Positions 1 through 8,785 of a stretch of DNA of 64,000 nucleotides are shown here, one piece after another. A program made the translations under genes and the position numbers. Below the pieces are notes generated by a model, which worked only from the letters and a program-made list of their open reading frames with translations, was not told the origin of the DNA and searched no databases. Within the stretch, counting starts at the first letter, position 1. Each line of letters starts with the position of its first letter. Source of the DNA: Phycisphaerales bacterium AB-hyl4 (lineage in GTDB: Bacteria; Planctomycetota; Phycisphaerae; Phycisphaerales; Phycisphaeraceae); contig JBGUBD010000003.1 in the NCBI GenBank assembly GCA_041821185.1, positions 186,001 through 250,000 of the forward strand, given 5' to 3'.

Positions 1-1
1 G

Positions 2-220
2 TGGGAGGCGGGGCAGATCACGCAACAGCAGGTGGTTGAGATGATCCGCCAATACCGCCCGCGCCACGTCGTGCTCGAACGCTACAACGACGAGCAGTAC
101 GGTGACGCGTTGCAAGCGCATCTCGAGCAATACTACGAGCCTCATCGCAAGGTCCGGCACACGCGCAGTCACTTCCCGCCGCTGCGTCATCATGTGCGGC
201 GGTCGTCGGACGAACCATAG
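2..220 (+). CDS. C-terminal fragment of a protein, probably a membrane glycosyltransferase (partial)
   Basis: An open frame enters from the left edge and stops at 220, giving the last 72 residues of a longer protein. The fragment is soluble-looking and charged, with a VVEMIRQYRPRHVVLERYND stretch followed by a leucine/tyrosine helix and a basic tail. This resembles the extracytoplasmic C-terminal tail of GT39/ArnT-type glycosyltransferases, where a short alpha/beta domain follows the membrane part. That assignment is an inference from style, not from a diagnostic motif. No transmembrane segment or catalytic residue lies in the visible part. Confidence 0.4.
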   Translation, partial: WEAGQITQQQVVEMIRQYRPRHVVLERYNDEQYGDALQAHLEQYYEPHRKVRHTRSHFPPLRHHVRRSSDEP

Positions 221-261
221 CTGTGGCGATAGTGTGGTGAAGCGGTCGACCTCGGTTGACC

Positions 262-693
262 TCAGCGCTGCCGTGCGCTGCCGGGCTCGTCGAGGAAGTT
301 CACTTCGAGATAGCGGGCGACGTAGTCGATGATGCTCATCGCTTCAGGGATGTCGGGATTGGAGGTCGCGCCCATAGGTTCGAAGCGCATGCCTTTGAAG
401 CGTGAGACGGCTTCGTGCAGCGGCAGGCCGTACTGAAGCGCGAGCGAGAACGCCCGGCAGTAGCCTTGCACCAGGCCGGAGAGGGTCGAGCCTTCCTTGG
501 CCATTTTGATGAAGATCTCGCCCGGCTGACCATCGTCAAACAGGCCGATGGTGAGGTAGCCCTCGTGACCCATGATCTGAAATTTGTGCGTCACCGACTG
601 GCGGACCGGCGGCAGGCTCTGGCGTTGTGCGACCATCCCTGGTTTATCCTCTTGAGGCGCATCCTTGCGCGGCTTGTTTGATTCGTTGGCCAT
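262..693 (-). CDS. Stand-alone C-terminal segment of B12-dependent ribonucleotide reductase (NrdJ/NrdZ-like)
   Basis: The 143-aa product matches the region near the C-terminus of class II (adenosylcobalamin-dependent) ribonucleotide reductases: RQSVTHKFQIMGHEGYLTIG, DGQPGEIFIKMAKEGSTLSG and the following SLALQYGLPL and RFEPMGATSNPDIPEAMSI blocks are hallmarks of that region. In full-length NrdJ these blocks precede a cysteine-rich tail; here the protein ends after YLEVNFLDEPGSARQR with no cysteine. It is therefore either a split subunit like NrdJb of pseudomonads or a regulatory paralogue. ATG at 693 is preferred over an upstream TTG at 699. No catalytic subunit is visible in this window. The gene lies head to head with mutY. 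Confidence 0.75.
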   Translation of the reverse strand: MANESNKPRKDAPQEDKPGMVAQRQSLPPVRQSVTHKFQIMGHEGYLTIGLFDDGQPGEIFIKMAKEGSTLSGLVQGYCRAFSLALQYGLPLHEAVSRFKGMRFEPMGATSNPDIPEAMSIIDYVARYLEVNFLDEPGSARQR

Positions 694-785
694 CCACAAA
701 GCTTAGCCGGTTCGTGCCACGCGGCAAATCACCGACTGTGTCTGCTATGATCGGCAATTCACCGCCTTTGACTGCAAAACCGCCC

Positions 786-1901
786 ATGCCCGACCCCAGC
801 CTGCCCCAGCTTCGCCGCCGTCTGCTCGCCTGGTACGGTCGACACCACCGCCAACTCCCCTGGCGCCCCACTCCCCAGTCTCAAATCCCAAATTCCAAAT
901 CCGAAATCCGAACTGCCAACCCCTACCACGTCCTCGTCAGCGAGGCGATGCTCCAGCAGACGCAGGTCGCCACCGTCATCCCATACTTCGATCGCTTCGT
1001 CGAGCAGTTCCCCACTGTGCACGACCTCGCCGCCGCCGACGAACAGCAGGTGCTCCGCCTGTGGCAGGGGCTCGGCTACTACCGTCGTGCACGCCACCTG
1101 CACGCGGCGGCCCGCGTCATTGTCGACCATCATGCGGGCCGTGTGCCCGACACGCTCGACGAGTTGCTCGCCTTGCCCGGCATCGGCCGATACACCGGCG
1201 GGGCGATCGCATCAATCGCCTTCGGCCGGCGCGCGCCGATCCTCGACGGCAACGTCGCCCGCGTGCTCGCGAGGCTGTTCGCCATTGATGAGCCAACCGA
1301 CCAGCCCGCCACGCGCGATCGGTTGTGGCAACTGGCCGAGCAGGTGCTTCCGCGCAAAGCGGTGGGCGACTTCAACCAGGCGATGATGGAACTCGGCGCA
1401 CTGGTGTGCACGCCGCGGCAGCCCGCTTGTCTTGTGTGCCCGTTGCAGACGTTATGTCTGGCTCAACTGGCAGGTCGGCAAGCCGAGTTGCCTCGCCGAT
1501 CGATACGTCATGCGCCCAAAGCAGTACGGCATGTCATCGTCGCGATCGAACGGCGAGGCAAGTATCTCTTCGAGCAGCGGCCAGCCACCGGGCTGTGGTC
1601 GAACATGTGGCAGATGCCGACACATGAATCGCCCGACAGCGACGCGCCCGACAGTCTGCTGCCATGGGTCCGCGAGACATATGGTCTCACTTGTCAGTCG
1701 GCTGGCGACCAGCACGAATTCACCCATCAGACGACGCATCGCACGATTGCGTTTTCGCTCGTTCGGGTCCAGGTCGCCGCCGGCCGACTGCTGCCGAATC
1801 GCGGTGTGTGGCGGAAGCTCGACGCGCTCGACGACCTGCCGCTTTCCAACCCGCAGCGGAAGGCAGTGACAATGCTGGTCGGCGAGAAGCCCACGGCCTG
1901 A
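786..1901 (+). CDS. mutY: A/G-specific adenine DNA glycosylase MutY
   Basis: MutY removes adenine mispaired with 8-oxoguanine in base-excision repair. The 371-aa protein has the helix-hairpin-helix glycosylase fold with SEAMLQQTQV (catalytic Glu), LPGIGRYTGGAIASIAFG (HhH) and ILDGNVARVLARL (catalytic Asp). A C-x6-C-x2-C-x5-C [4Fe-4S] site (CTPRQPACLVCPLQTLC) follows, then a NUDIX-like C-terminal domain from about residue 245. ATG at 786 begins the conserved part; the frame is open further upstream but that part is not conserved-looking. An oddity is an extra loop between LPWRP and NPYHVLVSE that is encoded by an AT-rich heptamer repeat. The gene converges on the FrhB-like gene with a hairpin between them. 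Confidence 0.95.
   Translation: MPDPSLPQLRRRLLAWYGRHHRQLPWRPTPQSQIPNSKSEIRTANPYHVLVSEAMLQQTQVATVIPYFDRFVEQFPTVHDLAAADEQQVLRLWQGLGYYRRARHLHAAARVIVDHHAGRVPDTLDELLALPGIGRYTGGAIASIAFGRRAPILDGNVARVLARLFAIDEPTDQPATRDRLWQLAEQVLPRKAVGDFNQAMMELGALVCTPRQPACLVCPLQTLCLAQLAGRQAELPRRSIRHAPKAVRHVIVAIERRGKYLFEQRPATGLWSNMWQMPTHESPDSDAPDSLLPWVRETYGLTCQSAGDQHEFTHQTTHRTIAFSLVRVQVAAGRLLPNRGVWRKLDALDDLPLSNPQRKAVTMLVGEKPTA
883..910 (+). repeat. Four tandem AAATCCN heptamers inside mutY
   Basis: Units at 883-889, 890-896, 897-903 and 904-910 read AAATCCC, AAATTCC, AAATCCG and AAATCCG. They are much more AT-rich than the surrounding gene and encode part of a loop (QIPNSKSEIR) absent from typical MutY proteins. Repeats of this style are usually intergenic in planctomycetes, so an in-gene copy is unusual. 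Confidence 0.8.
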
Positions 1902-1914
1902 GGCCGTGGTGGGC
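1889..1914. terminator. Hairpin between convergent mutY and FrhB-like genes
   Basis: CCACGGCC (1891-1898) and GGCCGTGG (1902-1909) form a perfect 8-bp stem whose 3-nt loop is the mutY stop codon; GCCC and GGGC outside extend it. There is no T run, but the position between two convergent stops suggests a shared, bidirectional transcription end. Confidence 0.5.
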
Positions 1915-1925
1915 GTCCGTGGCGA

Positions 1926-3338
1926 TCATGTGCCGACGGTCGGGCTGCCTTGCACGTTCGCCGAGTCACGCCGCGTCATGCGATTGACCCGCACGCAGCC
2001 GCGCAAGCCGAACTTGCGCACCTGCCGCAGCCAGATCAACGGCGTCGCCGGCCGCGAGAGCAACAGTCGCAATACCCAGTATCGCAGCCGTCGGCTTTGC
2101 CCCAGCCACAACGTTGCCGCGAACGCTCGGCCGGCCATTCGCTGACGCCAGTTCTGGCGCGGCATCTCGCGATCGTACTTCGGCACGGGCTGTCCGCGCT
2201 TCAGCCGAGCGTCGATGCGAAGCTGCACGATATTGCGTTTCGCCGCCGCTGCCCGCTGATGAAACTGCACGTCGGCCGGGTCGGCCGGGCCGACGGCGAA
2301 CGCCGGGTCATGCTGCATGAACTCGATCAGCCATCGCCCCGTCGCCGTCCGCGGCAGCGCGAGCGTATGGCCGCCTTCGTGCACGTAATGCCCGGTCGTG
2401 TTGTCACGGCCCCACGGGTCGCCCACCGTCAGGTCGGCCAACTCGTTGCCGAAGTCGTAACACAAATGGCAGCGCGGCTGCGTATAGAGGCTCATTAGGT
2501 AGTTGTACGCCCCGTCGCGAAAGTTGCTCTGATGCAGCGGTTGGTAGCTGCCATCTTTCAGCTTCGCCCGCATTACGCCCGGCCACGTTCCGCCACGAAA
2601 CTCGAACCGCGACACCTGATCGCGATCAATCCCGTTCGCTCGCAGCAGGTCCGTGGTCGCTTCCGGATCGAAAGAACTTTTACACAACGGCCCGATCACA
2701 AAGCGAATCTTCCGCCGCAGTGACGGCAGCTTGGCCATCATCATCCGCAGACTGTGCACATGACACGCCACGCCCACCATCGCGAATCGCTCCGCTTTCG
2801 CGGTCTGGCCCTTCACATTGCCCTGCTTGATCACCTGCTGCATCGCCCGCACCATCGGCACTACCGTATACTTCGACCCCGCCACTTGCCGCATGGCCTC
2901 CGGCGTCCGCGCGATCATCGGCACGGCCTTCCACGGCTCGCGCGGGTCCATCCCCGCCACAATCGCACCGTCAATCTCGCCGGTCTCCAGCAGCCGAACG
3001 AGCAGTTGCGTCACCAGCCCGCCGCTCGCCCCCCGCTGACGCGTGTGTGTATCAACGGCGTGCACCAGGTGAGCGTCATGAAAACCGCCCAGAGGGTTGT
3101 CGTTGTCGGTCATCGACTGGTTGAGCTTGCCCTTGAGCATGTCCATCGGCAGCTTGTCGCCCGAGCAGACTCGCTCGCACAAGCCACATTCGATGCACGT
3201 CTCGGCGTTGACCTGCGGGTACTGATCGTCGCTCAGCGTGATGCATTGATCGACGGGGCAGATGGGCATGCACGCGCCACATCGATGACAGAGCCCGTCT
3301 TCGACGACGTGCTCAATGCTGTTGTTTGTAGCCACCAT
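1926..3338 (-). CDS. Coenzyme F420 hydrogenase/dehydrogenase beta-subunit (FrhB/FdhB) family Fe-S protein
   Basis: The 470-aa protein starts with two ferredoxin-type [4Fe-4S] motifs: CHRCGACMPICPVDQC (about residues 17-32) and CIECGLCERVC (about 46-56). It continues with the FrhB N and C domains: RGASGGLVTQLLVRLLETG, SKYTVVPM, VGVACHVHSLR, GPLCKSSF, then CHLCYDFGNELADLTVGDPWG. Members of this family reduce F420 or act as flavin/Fe-S oxidoreductases, and many bacterial ones lie in polysaccharide-biosynthesis loci. The exact substrate cannot be told here. The start is the ATG at 3338 just before MVATNN; the frame is open further upstream only because it is antisense to the next gene. The basic C-terminal 60 residues are likely membrane-proximal. 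Confidence 0.8.
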   Translation of the reverse strand: MVATNNSIEHVVEDGLCHRCGACMPICPVDQCITLSDDQYPQVNAETCIECGLCERVCSGDKLPMDMLKGKLNQSMTDNDNPLGGFHDAHLVHAVDTHTRQRGASGGLVTQLLVRLLETGEIDGAIVAGMDPREPWKAVPMIARTPEAMRQVAGSKYTVVPMVRAMQQVIKQGNVKGQTAKAERFAMVGVACHVHSLRMMMAKLPSLRRKIRFVIGPLCKSSFDPEATTDLLRANGIDRDQVSRFEFRGGTWPGVMRAKLKDGSYQPLHQSNFRDGAYNYLMSLYTQPRCHLCYDFGNELADLTVGDPWGRDNTTGHYVHEGGHTLALPRTATGRWLIEFMQHDPAFAVGPADPADVQFHQRAAAAKRNIVQLRIDARLKRGQPVPKYDREMPRQNWRQRMAGRAFAATLWLGQSRRLRYWVLRLLLSRPATPLIWLRQVRKFGLRGCVRVNRMTRRDSANVQGSPTVGT

Positions 3339-3494
3339 GGACGGACGCCGCTTCCTCTCCCTCGCAGCCTTGCCTTGCGCAGAAGGGTATGCGGCACCGC
3401 CGCCGAAACAACCTGTCATCGCATTGCCGTTTGCTCCCCCCACATCGGCCCCGTATAGTCGCGCTTTCTCATTCGCCGCGTCGATGGGTGGGCT

Positions 3495-6400
3495 ATGCCA
3501 GCAGTGATCCGTCAATGTCATTTGAATCGTGTGGGGCTGGTACAGTTGTGTGCCTGCCTGTTGGCGTGGTTGGCTGCGCCGGCCTGGGCCGACACCGTCG
3601 TGCTCGACGCCGACGCCCACCTCGCCGCCCGCAGGGCCACCACCTGGCAGCAGGATCAGGCCGAGTACGTGCTGCTGGAAGGTGAAACCGCCTTCCAGAT
3701 GGGGGCCTACGGCTTTCACGCCGACCGTGCCCTGGTCCGCATCGTCACCGAAACACGCGGCGAGCAGACCGTCCGCCACATGGCTGTGTATCTCGACGAT
3801 GCCCGCCCGCTGGTGGGCGAAGGGCGTGCCCCTGTCGCAGCGGAGGCCGACCGCCTGCTGGTCACCGGCTCCACCGCCGCCCGCATTAAGCTCGAGGTCG
3901 ACCTCAAGCGCGATGCTCAGCCATCGGGCGATGACCCGTTCGTCAACGCCGGGCAGTCGCGCATCGCCCGTTACGATCTGGATGCCACGCAACGCCGCGC
4001 CGCGGGCAGTCTCGCCCCGGCCACGCCGCCGCTGCTCGCCGCTCAACAACCGGCTCGGCAGGGCGGTTCACTCACGGACCCGCCGCCGGAGCAACCCACC
4101 GTCGAGCCCGCTCCGGAGCCAGGTGCACCGCGTGAGCCGGGACAGGCCGACGACTTGCCCGACCTGCCGGACGATCTTGCGACGCTTGAAGTAGACGAGC
4201 CTGAACAGCCGCGGGCGGACACGGTGTTGCCGACCACGGGCACGGTGCGTTTCCGTACCGAGCGGGTGGTGTTTGAGCGTGAGCCGGACGAGAGCGCGTT
4301 GATGCTCATCGGCGATGTTCGCCTGATCTACGAAGACGCCGCCGACGGCCGCAGCGTCGTGCTCCAGGCCGAGCGGGCCGTGATCTTCCTCGCCCCCGAA
4401 GCTGCCGACGACGCGATGGGCGACACCGCCTTCAACGCCGGGGCCGTGCAGGGCATTTACCTGGAAGACAACGTCGTCATCAGCGACGGCGACTACACCC
4501 TGCGAGCGCCGCGCATCTTTTACGACCTTCAGCGCGACCAGGCCGTCGTGCTCGACGCCGTGCTTTACACCTGGGACGTGCAGCGGCAGATTCCCCTTTA
4601 CGTCCGGGCTGACAGCGTTCGGCAGACTTCGCGCACCAGCTTCGAAGCTCGCGGCGCGGTGTTGACGACAAGCGAATTCGCTCAGCCACATTTCGGCATC
4701 GGTGCCAACCGCGTCACGCTCGATATGGACCGCGACGAAGCCGGCGTCATGCGGCAGTACTTCTCCGCCAGCCACTCCACGCTGCGAGTCGCCGACGTAC
4801 CGGTTTTCTACTGGCCCTACCTCGCCGGCGAGGTCCGCGCCTTGCCCATCCGCTCGGTCAGCGTCGGCCAGTCGCGACGGCGCGGCCTTGAAGTCGAAAC
4901 GGCCTGGGACGTGTTCGCACTGCTCGGCCAGGAATCGCCCGACGGCATCGACCTCACCGCCAACCTCGACTACCGCGGCACGGGCGGCCCCGGCATCGGT
5001 GCGGAACTCGACTACAACATCGAAGGCGCACGCGGCCAACTCCGCGGCTACCTGCTGCCGACCGACTCCTCCGAAGACCGCTTCGGCCGACGCGTACGCA
5101 TCGAGCAGGACAATGAAACCCGCGGCTACGTCCGCTTCGAACACCGCCAGACCCTGCCCGACAACTGGCACGCCGATCTCGAAGCTGCCTACGTCTCCGA
5201 CGAAACCTTCCTCGAAAGCTATTTCCCCGACGAAGCCCATACCGCCAGGCCCTATCAGACCGCCATCTACCTGCTCAAGCAGGAGCCCGACTGGGCGTTC
5301 GACCTTCAAGCCAGCACGCAACTCACCGACTTCACCGAGCAACTCACCACGCTCCAAGCCCCCGGCTTCCAACTCGAACGCCAACCCGAAGTCGGCTATT
5401 ACCGCACGGGCACGAGTCTCTTCGCCGACCGCGCCACCTGGTACACCGAAAACCGCTTCTCGCGCATCAAGGCCAACTTCGGCCGTGACACGCCCGCCGA
5501 CCGCGGCTTCCGCGAGCAGCAGGCTCTCGACCTGTTCGGCACGCCCCCTGACGTTCGCTTCACCGACGCCGCGGATGCCGTCGGCTTCGACCAGGACTGG
5601 CGCCTCCGCGTCGACTCTCGCCACGAAATCAATGTGCCCATGGAACTGGGCCCGCTGAGCATCACCCCCTACGTCGTCGGCCGTGTCACCGCCTACGACG
5701 ATGACTTCGAGGCCTACGCCGGCGAAGACGACCAGTATCGCCTCTGGGGTTCGTTGGGCACGCGCTTCAGCACGCAGTTTCAGCGCAGCTACGACCGCGT
5801 CGACAACCGCGTGCTCAACCTCAACCGCCTGCGGCACCTCATCGAGCCCAGCATCAACGTGTTTTACGCGGCCACCACCGTCGACGCCGGCGACCTGCCG
5901 CCTTACGAGGCCGACGTCGAAGATATCGCCGACGGCCCCGGCATCCGCCTCGGCCTGCGGCAGACCCTCCAGACCCAGCGTGGTGGGCCCGGCCGATGGC
6001 GGTCCGTCGACTGGTTTACCCTCCAGACCGACCTTGTCTTCCGCTCCAGCGACGGCAACCGCGACCGCCAGCCGCTCGCCCGCTTCTACGACTACCGGCC
6101 CGAGTTCGCTCGCGGCGGCAACCACTTCTACACCGAAGCCCGCTGGCAGGTCAGCGACGTACTCGGCACGATCGGCGACCTTACCTTCGACTTCCATGAC
6201 GAGCAGGTCTCACAGTGGCGGCTCGGCGCGTCGCTCCAGCACACTCCCAGACTCAGAAGCTTCCTCCACTACCGCAACATCCGCCCGATCAACAGCCAGT
6301 GGCTCGGCTACGGCTTCACCTACGAACTCACCCGCAAGTACACCATCAGCGCCACCCAACGCTTCGACCTCCGCGAAAACGAATCCCGCAATATCGACTT

Positions 6401-6548
6401 CTGGCTCGAACGACGACTCCCCCGCGCCCGCCTCCGCTTCATCGCGTCGTTCGACCAGATCGACAACGAGCAAGTCTTCGGCATCTCCTTCACCCCCGAG
6501 GGCTTCGCCGCCCGCAACCCCTTCGGCGTCGGGCAGGGGGGATGGTAG
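3495..6548 (+). CDS. lptD: LptD-like (OstA) outer-membrane LPS-assembly protein
   Basis: LptD is the outer-membrane beta-barrel that inserts lipopolysaccharide at the cell surface. This 1017-aa protein has a signal peptide (hydrophobic LVQLCACLLAWLAAPAWA, cleaved before DTV). A Pro/Glu-rich linker spans about residues 190-240. Next comes an LptA/OstA-like beta-jellyroll (about 245-420: FRTERVVFEREPD, LIGDVRLIYED, LQAERAVIFL). A VFYWPYLAG block, typical of LptD, precedes a long C-terminal barrel of alternating aromatic strands, including LRHLIEPSINVFY near residue 775 and a final FGISFTPEGF strand. The length is somewhat above proteobacterial LptD. It is followed by a PpiD/SurA-like chaperone gene, echoing the lptD-surA order of gammaproteobacteria. 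It argues for a diderm cell with LPS. Confidence 0.85.
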   Translation: MPAVIRQCHLNRVGLVQLCACLLAWLAAPAWADTVVLDADAHLAARRATTWQQDQAEYVLLEGETAFQMGAYGFHADRALVRIVTETRGEQTVRHMAVYLDDARPLVGEGRAPVAAEADRLLVTGSTAARIKLEVDLKRDAQPSGDDPFVNAGQSRIARYDLDATQRRAAGSLAPATPPLLAAQQPARQGGSLTDPPPEQPTVEPAPEPGAPREPGQADDLPDLPDDLATLEVDEPEQPRADTVLPTTGTVRFRTERVVFEREPDESALMLIGDVRLIYEDAADGRSVVLQAERAVIFLAPEAADDAMGDTAFNAGAVQGIYLEDNVVISDGDYTLRAPRIFYDLQRDQAVVLDAVLYTWDVQRQIPLYVRADSVRQTSRTSFEARGAVLTTSEFAQPHFGIGANRVTLDMDRDEAGVMRQYFSASHSTLRVADVPVFYWPYLAGEVRALPIRSVSVGQSRRRGLEVETAWDVFALLGQESPDGIDLTANLDYRGTGGPGIGAELDYNIEGARGQLRGYLLPTDSSEDRFGRRVRIEQDNETRGYVRFEHRQTLPDNWHADLEAAYVSDETFLESYFPDEAHTARPYQTAIYLLKQEPDWAFDLQASTQLTDFTEQLTTLQAPGFQLERQPEVGYYRTGTSLFADRATWYTENRFSRIKANFGRDTPADRGFREQQALDLFGTPPDVRFTDAADAVGFDQDWRLRVDSRHEINVPMELGPLSITPYVVGRVTAYDDDFEAYAGEDDQYRLWGSLGTRFSTQFQRSYDRVDNRVLNLNRLRHLIEPSINVFYAATTVDAGDLPPYEADVEDIADGPGIRLGLRQTLQTQRGGPGRWRSVDWFTLQTDLVFRSSDGNRDRQPLARFYDYRPEFARGGNHFYTEARWQVSDVLGTIGDLTFDFHDEQVSQWRLGASLQHTPRLRSFLHYRNIRPINSQWLGYGFTYELTRKYTISATQRFDLRENESRNIDFWLERRLPRARLRFIASFDQIDNEQVFGISFTPEGFAARNPFGVGQGGW

Positions 6549-6552
6549 CTGA

Positions 6553-6624
6553 GGGTTGCTGGTTTCTCGTTTCGGGTTTCTGGTTGTCCGGAACGAGAGA
6601 CCCGAAACGAGAAACCAGAAACCC
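6553..6624. repeat. Large inverted repeat (24-bp arms) between lptD and chaperone gene
   Basis: Arms 6553-6576 and 6601-6624 pair over 24 bp with one mismatch, around a 24-nt loop. The arms consist of GAAACGAGAAACCAG-type AT-rich units unlike the neighbouring coding DNA, a style seen in dispersed planctomycete intergenic repeats. It could attenuate read-through from lptD or stabilise mRNA ends; there is no T tract directly after it. Confidence 0.75.
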
Positions 6625-6681
6625 AAGTCCAAAAAAGGTATACTTCACGGCTCGACGCATTCCATCTGACGGAGACGTGCC

Positions 6682-8709
6682 TTGCTCAAGTTTTTCCGTA
6701 AATACAATAAGTTCATCCTCGCCTTCGGCGCGGCGTTCCTCATGATCGCCTTCCTCATCGAGCCGACGCTGTCTATCTTCATGCGCGGCCCCGAGGACCA
6801 GCCCGTCGGCCGGGTGGAAGGCCAGCGCCTCACCGAAGGTGACCGCCAGTCCGCCGCCGTCGAACTCGATGTGCTTGAACGCGTCCACCCCGTCGTCGGC
6901 ATGCTCGCCCGCGACCTGGCGGAGAACGATCCGCTCAAGTGGCTGCTCATGAAGCACGACGCCCGCCGCCTCGGCCTCACCGCCAGCGACGCGGAGGTCC
7001 AGAACCTGCTCGAAACGTTCGGCCTGTACGAGGACGAGCTACGCCAGGCCAGCGCCCGCATGGGCACGTCCACCGGCTTCGTCCAGCAGTCGCTGCGCTC
7101 CTGGCTCACGCTGGAGCAGTACCGCGACCTCATCCTCGGCCGAACCCACGTCAACCCGCTCGAACGCCTTCAGGCTATGGCCTTCGCCATGCAGGCGCAG
7201 GAACTCGGCGACTGGCAGCTCATGATGCAGGTCGAGCAGATGCTCGCCGACGCGTTCGGGCATCATCGCCTCAGCGAGCCGCTCATCCGCCACATGCTCC
7301 GCGATCTACAGACGACCGTGTCGGGTGAGGTCGCCATCGTCGACGCCCGCCGATACCTCGACGAGACCGACGAGCCGACCGACGAAGAAATGCAGTCGCT
7401 TTTCGAGCAGTACCGCGATGTCCCACCGGGCCAGGGTGAGCCCTACGGCTTCGGCTACCGCATCCCGCCGCGCGTCAAGCTTGAGTATCTCGCCATCCCG
7501 ATCGATCGCGTTCGCGAGCAGGTCGAAATCGACGAGGTCGACATGCTCAGCTACTACGAAGAGAACGAAGACGAATTCCGCAACGACGCGGAAGACATCG
7601 AAGCCGGCGAGCCGGAGATCCAGCCTTACGAGCAAGTGCGATCACGCATCCAGCAGACGCTCCGCGATCAGCAAGCTGATCAGCTCGCCAACCGCATCGT
7701 CCGCGCTGCCCAGGCGATGCTCGTTCAGCACGCCCGCCAGCTTCAGCAACACGCCGGTTACCGTGTCGTGCCCGATGACTACCAGCCGCCGTCGCTGCGT
7801 GAGATGGCGGACCAGATCGAACAGCAGTTCAACGTTCGGCCCGAACGATACGACGACTTCGCGGACGAGTGGGTACCCGTTCACGAACTTGAGGCTTTGC
7901 CCGGCATCGGCCGCGCAACGCTGGCCGGTCGCGATGACATCAGCTTCCGGCGTTACGTTCACAGTGCATGGGAGCTTGAGCCGGCCGACGACGATCCGCT
8001 CGTGGGCATGGGCTTGCAAGCCATGTTGCCCAGTCAGCCGCTGGAACGTGGCGACGGATCGCGGTTCCTCTTCCGCCTGACCGAAGCACAGCCTTCGCAC
8101 GCTCCCGAGTCGCTTGAAACGGTGGCGGACCGCGTTCGGCAGGATGCCCACCTGCGCAAGGCCTACGAGCAACATCTGCTGCCCGCCATGGAGCAGTGGT
8201 TGTCCGACGCCCGCGAGCAGGGGCTCGAATCACTTGCCGAGGCCGAAGGTCTGATGCTCGAAACGATCCGCCCGACACCGCGCCGCGCGCCGGACCGGCA
8301 GGGTCGGCTGTCCGTGCCCGACGTCCCCGGCGTGGGCCGAAGCGAGGCATTGATTAGCGGCATGTTCGACATCGCCGAGCGCGTCAGCGAAGGCGGACGC
8401 ATGGCAGTGTCTGAAGCGGACGAGGCGGACCGGCTCGGCGTCGCCGAGGTCGACAGTCGGCTGAGCATGGTGATCTACCGTGTGGATCGCTACCAGCCTG
8501 TGACGGAAGGGCAGTACCGCGAGATGGTCGCCTCGCCGCGTGTGAAGTCGTGGGTGAGTCAGATGATGCTCAGCGGCGACGGCGATGCGATGGCGTCGCT
8601 GTCCAACGAAGCAGTGCGTGCTCGCGTCAACTTCGTGCCCTCCGAGCGTGAAGCTCGCGACGATGACGCCCCCGCCCGCGAACCGCAACGTCGGCCGGGA
8701 CAGATTTAA
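6682..8709 (+). CDS. PpiD/SurA-like membrane-anchored periplasmic chaperone
   Basis: The product (675 aa) has one N-terminal membrane anchor (about residues 11-33, FILAFGAAFLMIAFLIEPTL) and a large periplasmic part. This begins with the SurA-N/PpiD-type segment VGRVEGQRLTEGDRQSA and is followed by long amphipathic helices. The C-terminal half has the FRLTEAQPS...ESLETVADRVRQD pattern common after parvulin domains in PpiD proteins. A full parvulin catalytic core is not obvious, so it may act as a chaperone only. The start is a TTG at 6682, chosen because GGAG at 6671-6674 is correctly spaced and no ATG precedes the anchor. Downstream of lptD, it fits a role in escorting outer-membrane proteins. 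Confidence 0.7.
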   Translation: MLKFFRKYNKFILAFGAAFLMIAFLIEPTLSIFMRGPEDQPVGRVEGQRLTEGDRQSAAVELDVLERVHPVVGMLARDLAENDPLKWLLMKHDARRLGLTASDAEVQNLLETFGLYEDELRQASARMGTSTGFVQQSLRSWLTLEQYRDLILGRTHVNPLERLQAMAFAMQAQELGDWQLMMQVEQMLADAFGHHRLSEPLIRHMLRDLQTTVSGEVAIVDARRYLDETDEPTDEEMQSLFEQYRDVPPGQGEPYGFGYRIPPRVKLEYLAIPIDRVREQVEIDEVDMLSYYEENEDEFRNDAEDIEAGEPEIQPYEQVRSRIQQTLRDQQADQLANRIVRAAQAMLVQHARQLQQHAGYRVVPDDYQPPSLREMADQIEQQFNVRPERYDDFADEWVPVHELEALPGIGRATLAGRDDISFRRYVHSAWELEPADDDPLVGMGLQAMLPSQPLERGDGSRFLFRLTEAQPSHAPESLETVADRVRQDAHLRKAYEQHLLPAMEQWLSDAREQGLESLAEAEGLMLETIRPTPRRAPDRQGRLSVPDVPGVGRSEALISGMFDIAERVSEGGRMAVSEADEADRLGVAEVDSRLSMVIYRVDRYQPVTEGQYREMVASPRVKSWVSQMMLSGDGDAMASLSNEAVRARVNFVPSEREARDDDAPAREPQRRPGQI

Positions 8710-8785
8710 CCTGTTTCAAGTTTCGAGTTGCCCCGCCATGCCATGGCTAATGCCCCGCGTGATAACGCAAGGATTTGGCCGCCAT

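Noticed and set aside
3339..4049. Upstream extension of the FrhB-like frame
   Set aside because: Overlaps the start of lptD in antisense; the ferredoxin motifs start right after the ATG at 3338.
4068..6197. 709-codon minus-strand frame opposite lptD
   Set aside because: Val/Ala/Gly-rich shadow translation without domains; the plus strand has a signal peptide and LptD motifs.
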